Source: Istiophorus platypterus (lineage: Eukaryota > Chordata > Actinopteri > Istiophoriformes > Istiophoridae). From it: a stretch of DNA of 64,000 nucleotides. The position numbers and the translations under genes are program-made. Below, piece by piece: positions 51,773-61,264 of the stretch. The notes below the pieces were generated by a model that ran no database searches, was not told the origin of the DNA, and worked only from the letters and a program-made list of their open reading frames with translations. Position 1 is the first letter of the stretch; each line of letters opens with the position of its first letter. The stretch is taken from positions 9,296,527-9,360,526 of the forward strand of contig CM029126.1 in NCBI GenBank assembly GCA_016859345.1, written 5' to 3'.

Positions 51773-54694
51773 GGAGAGAGAGGGTAAGTATTGAAATATA
51801 GAATTTCTATTATCATATATTTTTCAATTTTATACATAACTTTTTTATAATTCAAATTTTTGTATAGCAATATAGAAATTCAAAGTGATTGTGGAATCCT
51901 CGCACTGCTTTTGTAACACCTTTGGAACAACTGGACTCTCTTAAGCCTTCTTTTTTTGCATACGATCACACATTTCTTTCCCTCTAGCCTCTTTATAGAA
52001 CTGTGTAGTTGTAGGAGGGTGAATACATTGAGACTTTAAGCCTGATCAAATCTTCCAGAGAAAGATGTAGAAAAAAATCATACAGTGGTCTTTCCATAAC
52101 ACCAATATAAAATCAATTAGATTTGACTATTTTAAATGACACACAAATCCCAAAAGATCTGTCTGGAAATCACAGTTAGTTCATCATGTGGATGACATGT
52201 CCTGTGTGCACCTCTGCTCCTGCAATGGGGCGTCCCCTACTTCCTACTTCCTCTTTTGATGACAAAGTGACATTTACGACACCCAATCAGGATAAAAGCT
52301 GCTGCTGCTGTCAAACTATGGCTTCATGCTCTACTACTATTTCTATTTTTACTATTTCAACCAGTAAACTCCCATCCACTGTGTCTTAAGGAGGTTTTTA
52401 TGTCTTTGCAGAGGAACAGAGAAGAGTCCTGACATTTGGCTGAGGGCTTCCTGTGTGAGCTCAGGCCCACATCCTCTTTAAATTGTACTGGTCACAATGT
52501 TAAAAAAGTGTTTGTGTGAGAGAGAGCGTGAGATGATGAAAGAGAGAGAGAGAGAGAAACACACACACACACACATACATGCACATGCAAAATAAGAAAT
52601 TTAGATATGCTTCATGGATGTCAGACCATAATGATGGTTATATGAGTCAGACAAACTGCAAAATTGGGTAATTTTTGCCAGCAACATGGACAAAATGCAT
52701 TTGAAATGAGTATTGGTTGTCAAAAAAATGCAGACGATGAGCATCGTAAAACACAAACAGTCATTTGAGTACAACCACACTCTACACTGTCTGTTGAACA
52801 TGGTATTTTCCACCTCCTTCATCTTTCAAAAAACTGCTGGTCTTTTTCTTTGCCGATGAGCCCAAGATATTCCACTACATGTAGTTCAAAAGACATGAAG
52901 CTGTTCTTAGGATAATGTGACAATGTGACTTTCAATTCAAATATTGTTTCATTTTGCTCTGCCTGTGACCTGTTAATGGCATCTGTCTAACAGATGTCAG
53001 CTGGCAAAACATGTCCGTACTGTCGCTGTGACATCAGAGGAACAGAGTCCATACTCATCGAGCCCTACCCGTCAGGCAGCGGTCACTTGGAGGAGGAGGA
53101 GGGTGAGGATGACGCCGAGGAGGAGGAGGACCATGAGGACATTGAAGTCATGGTGAAGGAAATGGCTGCCCTGAAGAAGGTATGTGAATATATTTCTTCA
53201 TAGGCCCTTTTTTTGTCCAGTTTTAGCTAGCACGGCTGTAGACTCGGTGTTGTTTCACTTTGTTCATCCCCGTCTGCAACATTTGCAGTCTACAGGTACA
53301 TGGTTGTAGTTCGGTGATTTAGCGGAAACTCTAATTCTAATTGATCACCTTGTCTGGAATATGCGCCCTCACCCAACCTCCTGTCTCCTTTAAAACTTAT
53401 TCTACAATGAGGAGGAAAGTAAGGTTTAAAAAAAATTTCCACTGCCCACTACATTTCCTCTCCCTCATCAGTTCTCAAGTTTGGATTACCAGGTGCCCAG
53501 CTCCCACCTCTCTGCTCCACCTCTGCCTCCTAAAAACAGCACAATCCCACGTTGTTCATATCCTTCCAACCAGTTGCAGACATTAGAAACCAAGACGCTG
53601 GCCAAAAACTCCCACTTCGGCTCAGTAAGTTCCAAAGACACTCAAGTGATTTGCATATTGTTGCTGTATTGCGTCCTGCCTTTTTGATGATAGTGATCAT
53701 TTTCTCCATTCCTCACAGACACTCTCACTCTTGATTAATACACAGTACCGCAAATACTCAGTGACCATGGTGTGGATATGTGTAGTAGCTGGTGCCCTCA
53801 CGGTCCTTGTGAAATTTGGCCTCTTTTCCACAGGCTCAAGATCTCAGTGAAGCACAAAGAAGACACTCGCAACAAACATACATGAATAGGTGAGACACTG
53901 GTGTTGTTCCCTATAAGGGAACTAAGAGAGACCCTTTCCACCATGTTGCACTTGATTGCACTGATGTGTGGTGTGTGGTTGTTATGGTGAGTCTTTGATG
54001 GTTCAATTATATAGTGTATGTGTTTTAATGTATATTGTCTCTATTTATGGATTTGTCTATAGAAAAAAAATAATTGAAAGAATACAAATATAAAATACAT
54101 AAAAGAAGATTGTTTAAAGGTGCTATAAGTCTCCTTGCTTTTTTTTGCTATTGCTACGTAGCCAAAGAAATGTTGCCAGTTCAGCTTCAGATTTCATTCG
54201 TTTACTCGCCAGGAGCTGTCTACAGCGCTAGAATGCCAGTGTTATTTTGTCTTTCTCTACTATTTCTACCACTGCTTTTCTTTTATTGAAGTTAGCGTGC
54301 TAACCAGCCGTCCTCGGCCCACGTCGTCTCGTATTGCCGCTTTGCAGTAGCGGGTAACTTCAGGGTCTAGTCTGCCCTCAGTCCGACACAAGACGATGGA
54401 GAAGTAGCGCTGCCCAGAGGGCGTATTCCAACGGTAGCTAGCATGCCACTATCACCACCGAAACAAAGACCACCACCAACACCCAGCAGAAACTCATTTG
54501 ACAGCAGAGAATACGTACATATAGGACCCTTTAAAAAATACATCAACAGCTATTAAAGAAAAACATACTGTGGGGAATATATTAAGTGCTGTGTTCTTTC
54601 CATTAGGCATCAGGTGGAGGAGTCACACAGGAGTGAGGGGGAGAACTCGGGTAGGCGGAGACCACCTATGCCACACCCACTCTCCCACAGGTGA
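43247..54694 (+). CDS. cblc: Cbl-c, Cbl-family RING E3 ubiquitin ligase
   Basis: Cbl proteins bind phosphotyrosine on activated receptor and Src-type kinases and ubiquitinate them. Exons: 43247-43608, 48917-49063, 49176-49332, 49912-50033, 50758-50895, 50981-51068, 51238-51369, 52994-53179, 53472-53624, 53834-53889 and 54607-54694, total 1629 nt, 542 aa (human CBLC 474). Domains in order: four-helix bundle (LVEKALKRLDKLHELC), EF-hand, SH2 with the phosphotyrosine Arg in SYIFRLSCTRMGQWAIG, linker with the regulatory Tyr in EQYELYCEIGSTFQL, RING with CKICAERDKD, PCGHLLCKPC and CPYCRC, an acidic run (EEEEGEDDAEEEEDHED) followed by VMVKEMAALKK, then a short Pro-rich tail ending PHPLSHR. The tail is far shorter than in CBL or CBLB, and adjacency to bcl3 supports cblc. 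The exon 50758-50895 donor is the weak GTCGGG. Intron 1 is 5.3 kb. ATG 43247 is followed directly by a second ATG. Confidence 0.95.
43891..44197. repeat. Inverted-repeat element, cblc intron 1
   Basis: The ends GAAGCAATTAATCAATAAG and ATAATCATTAGTTACAGCCC are imperfect inverse copies. The interior matches the elements at 6317 and 41590. AT-rich ends include repeated ATTAATTA. Confidence 0.6.
45379..45495. repeat. (ATCT)n tetranucleotide microsatellite, cblc intron 1
   Basis: About 29 units with a single AATC interruption at 45470. Its length suggests high polymorphism. Confidence 0.97.
47379..47692. repeat. Probable hAT-like miniature element, cblc intron 1
   Basis: Starts TAGAGCCTGACCAATATT, contains TCTGATATATCGGTATCAG and ends AAAATCAATTTGGCTCGATA. 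The layout resembles a common fish element whose ends read TAGAGCCGGACCGATA, but the right end is degenerate. Other parts of this intron show no gene. Confidence 0.4.
49373..49849. mobile_element. Complete TTAA-flanked non-autonomous element, cblc intron 3
   Basis: Inverted ends TTAAAGGAATAGTTTGACA and (inverse) TTAAAATAATAGTTTGACA with TTAA at each edge, as for piggyBac-type target duplication. Internal TTAGCTTAGCTTAGCATAAAG and CATGCTAAGCTAAGATG are typical. It has no open frame of its own. It fills most of the intron between exons 49176-49332 and 49912-50033. Confidence 0.7.
51742..51769. repeat. (TA)n microsatellite, cblc intron 7
   Basis: Fourteen TA units followed by a GAGAG run. The rest of this 1.6-kb intron has CA and GA runs (52533-52575) and no gene. 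Confidence 0.95.
54113..54535. mobile_element. Non-autonomous inverted-repeat element, last cblc intron
   Basis: The left end TTTAAAGGTGCTATAAGT and the right end, inverted, TTTAAAGGGTCCTATATGT are near-perfect terminal inverted repeats. The interior is noticeably GC-richer than the surrounding intron and has no transposase. Confidence 0.65.
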
Positions 54695-55913
54695 TTGAAA
54701 GCTCCCCTTGGAGTCACTGCAATGCACCGGTATTTCCCACCTGAGCCTACATTTTCTAAACTAAATGATCATGAGTAAAGACTGTCGTGGCTAAGACAGA
54801 TACAGTATTACAGTGGGATACTGGTTTGTTATGACTAGCAGCTAATTCACTGGTATTTACACGTTGGCTTTTGTCGTTTTGTTTTGAACAGTACTGAGTA
54901 CCTTTCAGAGGCAAATTTTCCATTTTCATCGCAGAGGGCTGTTGGCAGTAAGTTATGGCATGTTATAACCTTGTATCATGAAATGTGCAGCTGCAGTGTT
55001 GAAACTAAACGGAAGTGAGAATATTCTACAACATGCAAAGGATCTTATCCTAAAAAACCCATAATGATATAGGCCTGTTGTCCTGGAGTTTTTCTTGTAA
55101 TACATCCCTGTGGAAACATCAAGCTTTACCAGTAATGGGGAAAAACTAGCAACAAAAGGAGCCCATTTAAAAGTTTAGTGACATAATATTATCAAGCCTA
55201 AGAAGTGCATGTTTCTTTTAATGGATGTTTATCATTAGATTCTGTTAACCAAATGGAAGATGTGAAGTAATTTTGAGGTTTTTACACAACAGAGACAAGG
55301 CTCATCTGCTATTCCGAAAGTGAATTCAAGGGAAAGACAGGTTTCTTCATGTCTTCAATTTAACAGATGTGCTTGCTTAATATGCATTACTTAGTTTTCT
55401 GTTTTACATCTTTAAAAGTTGCCCTTTCTAAATGTAATGTGAGTATTTCACCGCAGAGCCAAAGTCTGTAAAAGTATGGAATCTACTTATGTAACATATC
55501 TCCTTAGACTTTTAGACCTTTATAATTTTCATGTGAATTTCCCCTGTAGAATGACATCTTTTTCATTCGTGTGTAGGTGGAGCTGCATGGTTTGGACCAT
55601 CCAACCAAGTTAAAGAGAGAAGAAGACATAGAGATAGGGAGGAAAGAAGAACTGGTTCTGGAAAAGATAAACTTGGCCTGGCTGAGATGACAAGAACAAT
55701 GTCATCCTGAAAAAAGAAAAGAAAAAAAAAACAACCTCTGCAAAACAAAGACTCTTTGAATAAAGCAAGAGATATAGCCTTAAGGGAATGTAAAAATTGT
55801 TTTTTGGTGTCATTTGTAACTGTAAATGACCATGTGTGTCTGCTGCACTGCTGAAGTGGAGAAGCGTGGGTGGGACTGATGGAAAACTTGCCCACTGAGG
55901 CCTCCTACTGTTC

Positions 55914-55919
55914 AATAAA
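55914..55919 (+). terminator. Polyadenylation signal of cblc
   Basis: AATAAA 1.2 kb after the cblc stop. 54695-55913 is read as 3' UTR with no other feature. The (-) trypsin 3' end follows 435 bp further on, so the two genes are tail to tail. Confidence 0.5.
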
Positions 55920-56353
55920 TCACAATGCCATTATCTCCACAGCAGGTTCGGTATTGATTACTAAATATAGTCTCACACATTGCCTTCTTTATAATTAAAG
56001 CATGGTCTGAGCCTCGTTTCAATAAAAGAAAATAATGAAAGGCTTGATATTTGATATGTAATTATGTAGACGAATAAAGGGTGCAATTAAATACCTAGAG
56101 TGAACATTTGAAACAATAATAAATGTGTCAGCTCATCATTTAACCAATATGTTTGTTCTTATGAATAAGTTATGTGAGTAAATAAAGGCCTGTATATAAC
56201 TTTCAGGCAGCCTTATTTGGCATCAAAATCAAATAAGTAAACCCTTAACTGTAACATGTGAGTTTCTACATAGTTTCCATTGGTGTTTTTTTTCCTCCCA
56301 TTATGGACATGAAAATATAATCAGACAATGAAAAGTGAATACATACCAAGTGT

Positions 56354-56359
56354 TTTATT
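56354..56359 (-). terminator. Polyadenylation signal of the (-) trypsin-like gene
   Basis: AATAAA on the minus strand, about 195 bp after the stop codon at 56554. Confidence 0.6.
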
Positions 56360-56553
56360 GTGTTTTCTACATTCTGGCATGTGTGTGTTGAGTCTGGATG
56401 TGTTAGGGAGAAAACTTCAAAGGAGACAAGGCACCAGAGAAGGAAAGAAAAATAAAACCTTGGGGTGAAAATTAACTAACAAATTTTGCAGGGAAAAGAG
56501 TGGGATGGAAGAATGGAAATGGAAGCGGTGAGAAGGGAAAACTGGTAGTTTCT

Positions 56554-58905
56554 TCAGGAATAGATTGCCATGGTGTCTTCAATCCAGTTAAGGAACTCAC
56601 ACACTTTGACGTAGACGCCGGGATACTCAGGTTGGGCACATCCCTGACCCCATGACACCAGGCCCTGTAATTCTCCAGCACACACCAGAGGGCTGCCGGA
56701 GTCACCCTTACAAACACAGCGTAGGTAGTCAGTGATTAATTCTTCTGCACATACAGAGCTTTGAGTACAGTACAGTGAACCTTCGGAAACATTTCCTGTG
56801 AAACTCACATTGCACGCATCTCTGCCTCCATCCATGTATCCCGCACACATCATCCTGGGTGAGATCATGCCAGGATAGGACTTCTGACATTCTTGCTCAT
56901 CAACTATGGGCACATCCAAACACTGCAGACGGTTTGGCACGTACACTGTAATAGGCAGAACACAGTGATATTTTACAGCCTGCCAATGTTCGAAATTTTT
57001 GTATTTTTCAACAAATCCCACAAAGCCACCAAAACCAATAATGCATCAGTCTATTTGTTTTCGATACGTTCTCACTTCCCTAGCCTGTCTGTGAGTCTCT
57101 GCCAAAACCCTTTTCTCCCTACATCTTTAGAGACATGCCACAAATATATACTTAACTTTTTCCCAAAACAACTAAGTTCTCTAATTTTTAGCAAAAGGTA
57201 CTTAAACATTTGCTAATGATGTGTTTGTTGGGAACGGTTTCAACTGCAGATTGGGTGCAGCAGTGTAGTTTGGGAATGCATAACTTCGGAGGCCCCAAGC
57301 GGTGGCATTTAAAAAAGACACTGTGGCATATGCATACCACAAACTGTCTGATACTTACGTAATACCAGTACTACATTGAATAAATGCTCCATTATAAGTC
57401 CTGCATTTAAAAACTCACCTAAGTAAAAGTACAGAAGTTAGTCAGTTAGTTTAGTCAGAAATTGTATTTAAAGTATTTAAAGTAACTGTGCTCATAATTC
57501 AGGAAAAAATGCCCATGTTAGTGTAAAATTATTACAGTATATAATTTATTATTGGATTAATAATACTGATGTATTAATGTATAATTGGCATCTTACTATT
57601 GTAGTTTGTCAAGATGGTCTTAATTTTAATTCATTTCTTTACTGCTTGGTAATTTAATCAATAATGATGTACCTTATCTCATAAACTGACTATACGTTTT
57701 CTCTGTCTGAAAAGTAAGCAGTTAAATCATTTTAGTAGAGTAACAAGTAGAAAAATTCCCTCTAAAATGCTGAGGAGTAGAATTTTGGAGTAGCATAAAA
57801 TGTTCAAGTAAAGTAAATCACAAGTGCGTCAATATGGCTACAGTACATGAGTAAATGCACTTAATTACTTGCCACCACTGTAAATTTGACCCTGCGACTG
57901 AAGTGAATGGGATGAAGGCAGCATATAGACTTTACAAAGCATGCTGTGAGCCAATCTAAGTACATTGCACACTCTAGCTGCAACTGTCGTATAATTAAAA
58001 TCACTGAGTCAAGATTGAAACCCACTCTCGCCATCGATGGATATATAACCCCAACCAGACACGGTGCAGAGGAGCCCAGCGTATGGGCAGCCTGAGGGCA
58101 GCGGGATAGGTGCGACTGCCGGAGTCACCTCCACAGGGTAGAAGAGTTTGATCAGCATGATGTCATAATCCAGGGTCTGGTAGTCATAACTGCACAAAGA
58201 GAAATATAAAACAAGCCGAATGAATGAAAGGATCATTTAATCATGCAAAATGGAAACAATTCTTAGATGGTATGGTTCATTGCTTAATCCACCTAGGGTG
58301 CCAGATGATGGTGTCGGTCTTTGCGAGCTGCTCAGTACCCTCAAACATACGCACATCGTGTTCTCCCAGCATGACCTGCATGGCGTGGGGACTGAGACAA
58401 GTGGTGAAATATAAAAGAAAAATGAGGAGGCAGAAAAAGCTTTCAGTATTATGTTTCTAATGAATCTACATTAGTTTAAATTTTCAATTTTTTCCATTTT
58501 GCAATACTGTATCAACTTTTTCTTTTTTTACTTAACAGATGTCGTCAACATATGGTTCTAACCTAAAAAGCATTAGTTAGTCGTCCACTGGCAGTTGTTT
58601 TTGTCTTTATCTCAAAGGGATATATGCATAGAAATCAGCTAGTCAAGTGGTAAAAAACTAAAAGAACTTGGCAACAAGCGAGAGGAACACATATATTGTA
58701 ATAATATATAATATGATTCTCCATTTTATACTTACTTGTACCAACAGTGTGCAACAGAGAGGACCCACTGTTTGTTGATGAGCACCCCACCACAGAAGTG
58801 GTAGCCATAGTTGAGGGAGGCCATGTATGGACGAGAGTGAGGCTCGCACTCATGCCCACCAATGATCCGTCCATCTTCACGGGGAACTGCCACTGTCACA
58901 CCAAA

Positions 58906-58937
<32 letters not shown>

Positions 58938-59182
58938 GGAAGTGATTGAGAACAACATAAAGAGGATGTGTGTTTGACAGTCTTTATCTATCTTCTTCAT
59001 ACACAGCTGGCCACAGTAGTTTGGAAATCTGACATTACAAATCATTTTTAAGGCTTTTCATGTTTATGTCTTCTCATATGTGTAAGCGTTGTACGTATAT
59101 GTATATTTGCAAGTGTGTATCTTTGTGAATGTGTGTCTTTACCGGCAGCTCCAACCATCAGCAACAGAGCCAGCAGTCTCAT
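56554..59182 (-). CDS. Trypsinogen-like serine protease (cold-type/group III-like)
   Basis: Secreted S1 protease, presumably pancreatic. Six exons (minus): 59143-59182, 58736-58892, 58293-58391, 58026-58189, 56809-56945 and 56554-56706, total 750 nt, 249 aa. Signal peptide MRLLALLLMVGAA, then a short propeptide ending REDGR before IIGGHECEP. The catalytic triad is complete: His in SVAHC, Asp in LDYDIMLIKL, Ser in GDSGSP. Asp189 (in RDACN) predicts trypsin-like Arg/Lys specificity. The usual Gly after GDSG is Ser. LGEHDVRMFEGTEQ matches the calcium-loop region. The sequence resembles fish trypsin Y/group III and, from memory, the notothenioid trypsinogen-like protease. Exon 5 and 6 are separated by only 102 bp, and intron 3 (58190-58292) is absent from the paralogue at 61265. 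A TATA box lies at 59231-59236. Confidence 0.93.
57350..57880. repeat. Fish interspersed element with CCACCACTG end, trypsin intron 4
   Basis: Contains CTAAGTAAAAGTACAGAAGT, TGATGTATTAATGTATAATTGG, GTAGCATAAAATGTTCAAGTAAAGT and the terminal GAGTAAATGCACTTAATTACTTGCCACCACTG. This order matches a widespread hAT-type miniature element of teleosts. The left end is truncated. A small related piece (TTAAGTACAATACTTGAGTAAATG) is near 41508. Confidence 0.65.
58908..58938. repeat. (AC)n tract next to the trypsin exon 2 acceptor
   Basis: On the gene strand this is a (GT)n run in intron 1, starting only about 15 bp before the acceptor at 58893-58894. Confidence 0.95.
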
Positions 59183-59230
59183 GGTGTCTGGTGAATGATC
59201 AGAAAACACCCGGACACACCCCAGCTCATA

Positions 59231-59236
59231 TTTATA
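59231..59236 (-). promoter_or_regulatory. TATA box of the (-) trypsin-like gene
   Basis: TATAAA in the gene direction, 49 bp before the ATG, as expected for a digestive-enzyme gene with a very short leader. CACCTG followed by TTTCTC at 59438-59455 could be a distant PTF1-type element, but this is weak. Confidence 0.7.
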
Positions 59237-59487
59237 TCCCACCATCCCTCATTTCAGCCCCCCCCCTCTTTTCTCTCTCTTTTTGTTGACCCTGTCTCTG
59301 TCCTCATATTCCGTTCCTACCTAAGCGTCAACCCAAATTTACTCTCTTATCATGTTCCCCTCTCTTATCACACCCCATGTGGTTGTGTCATCTGTGCACC
59401 TCATTTACAAATGTGCACCAAGGTCTCAAACATTTAACACCTGCTAATATTTCTCTCATGAGCCAGACACACAATGTCACACATATA

Positions 59488-60531
59488 CAGTTAGGTGCAC
59501 AGATGTTTGGAAAGTGACACAGTTTTCATAATTTTGCCTCCGTACACAAAGTATATAAGATGTGATTGAAGTGTAGACTTTCAGCCATAATTCACATCAT
59601 TTGACATAGATATCGCATTAATCGTTTAAGAATTGAGGCCATTTTTATACATGGTCCCTCATTCTTAGGGTCCCAAAAGTAATTAGACAAACCCACATAA
59701 TTTTGAATATAGCAATTACATTCAATATTCGGAAGAAAATATTCTGCAGTCAATGACTGCCTGAAGTCTAGAACCCACTGATGTCACTAAATGCTGAGTT
59801 TCCTCCCTTGAGATGCTTTGCCAAGCCTTCAACCGCAGCCGCCTTCAGTTGCTGCTTGTTAATGGGTCTTCCTGCCCTCAGTTTTGTCTTCAGTAAATGA
59901 GAAGCATGCTCAATTGGGTTGAGGTCAGATGACTGACTTGGCCATTTTAGATTTTCCATTTCTTTGCCTTAAGAAGCTCTTGGTTTGCTCTCAAAGTATC
60001 TTTGGGTCATTATCCATCTGCACTGTGTCTTCCAGGCCTTTTGATGTCACTGAGCTCACCAGTCCATTAATTCTTTTTAAGAATGGCCCAAATTATTGAT
60101 CTGGCCACTTCCAAAGTTTCTGCCATATGTCTGATAGGTTTGTTTTATTCTTAAGCCTAATGATGGCCTCCAGCAGTTGCATCTATGCCTTTTTTAACTG
60201 CATATCGAGAGTTTCCATGAAAAGCTACCAATGCAAATTCAGCACCAGACCTTTTATCTGCTTCATTTGTCATGTAATGATGAGGGAACAGGCCACACCA
60301 GGCCATAAAACTTTTTGTCAGTCAATTGTCCAATTACTTTCCAACATTTAAAAATGGCTGTAACTCCTAAATGGTTAATGTTATGTTTTTGTTAAACCCC
60401 TTGAATTACAGCTGAAAGTCTACACTTCAATCGCATCTTGAGGGCTTCATTTCAAATTCATCATTGTGTTTTACAGAGGAAAAAAAATGAAAATTCTGTC
60501 ACTGTCACTGTCATACTTATGAACCTAACCG
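59488..60531 (-). mobile_element. Decayed Tc1/mariner transposon between the two trypsin genes
   Basis: Inverted ends CAGTTAGGTGCAC and (inverse) CGGTTAGGTTCAT, each bordered by TA. In the minus direction 59768-59959 encodes a piece of Tc1-type transposase C-terminus with SSDLNPIEHA, including the Glu of the DDE triad, then HLLKTKLRAGRP and KQQLKAAAV. Length (1044 bp) and frame breaks show that the element is dead. It occupies the middle of the divergent promoter region. Confidence 0.8.
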
Positions 60532-60533
60532 TA

Positions 60534-61195
60534 CAAACTGTTATTCAACCTTCTTTTCTTTTTTGTTTGTTTTAATCGTTTGTTTGTTTAACAAAGAGAC
60601 TGCATTACCGGACTTTTTATAAATCATAGTTTTGTTTAAAGATATATTTAAGAAAAAGATAAGTAGATGTGCTGTCATATGGCTCCACTTATGGTTGTCC
60701 TTGAATAGAAGCCAACAAAGGTGAGAAATAATCATCTGTGGTCTCAGAACCAGAAAACTAAACAAACATGCTGTGTGCTGTTTTTCCTTTTCTGTGAAGT
60801 CATTCAGCTGTAATGTGTTATACCCATTTGCAAAGACACTCTACAGCCAGTTCCAATCATTTATTGTGGCATTTACTAAAATGCACTTATCACAAATAAA
60901 AATATTAGACACATCTCTTTAGGTGATAAGAACTAAAAGTTTACAAAATAATGTTTTGTAAAAACAGAGTTAACAAAACATTCTTCAAGGACAAAAATAT
61001 GGCAGATGTTGCTCATTTATTAACTAACAGTATGAACGTGGCACATAGAAAGATAAGATTATTTTTCTGGGCAGGAATAGCGGCTGGAGGACTGAACTGA
61101 GATTCAAAGGTGGGTGGGAGGAATTGGGTGGAGGATTGGAGGTGAGGAAAGGTTGGGGAAGGGTGGGGTTGCATGGAAAGACACAGAGGGGCTGG
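60534..61195. other. Upstream region of the (+) trypsin gene
   Basis: AT-rich to about 61050, then GGTGGG/GGAGG-rich up to the TATA box. I see no gene or repeat. Confidence 0.5.
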
Positions 61196-61201
61196 TATAA
61201 A
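61196..61201 (+). promoter_or_regulatory. TATA box of the (+) trypsin gene
   Basis: TATAAA 69 bp before the ATG at 61265, similar in placement to that of the divergent paralogue. Confidence 0.7.
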
Positions 61202-61264
61202 TGCAGTCAGTGGCAGATCATTCACGTCCAGTCTGGTTGTAGGAAGGCTTGAGTCAGCCACACG

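Noticed and set aside
59438..59455. CACCTG plus TTTCTC as a pancreatic PTF1 site
   Set aside because: The second half deviates from TTTCCC and it lies about 200 bp upstream of the TATA box; not distinguishable from chance.
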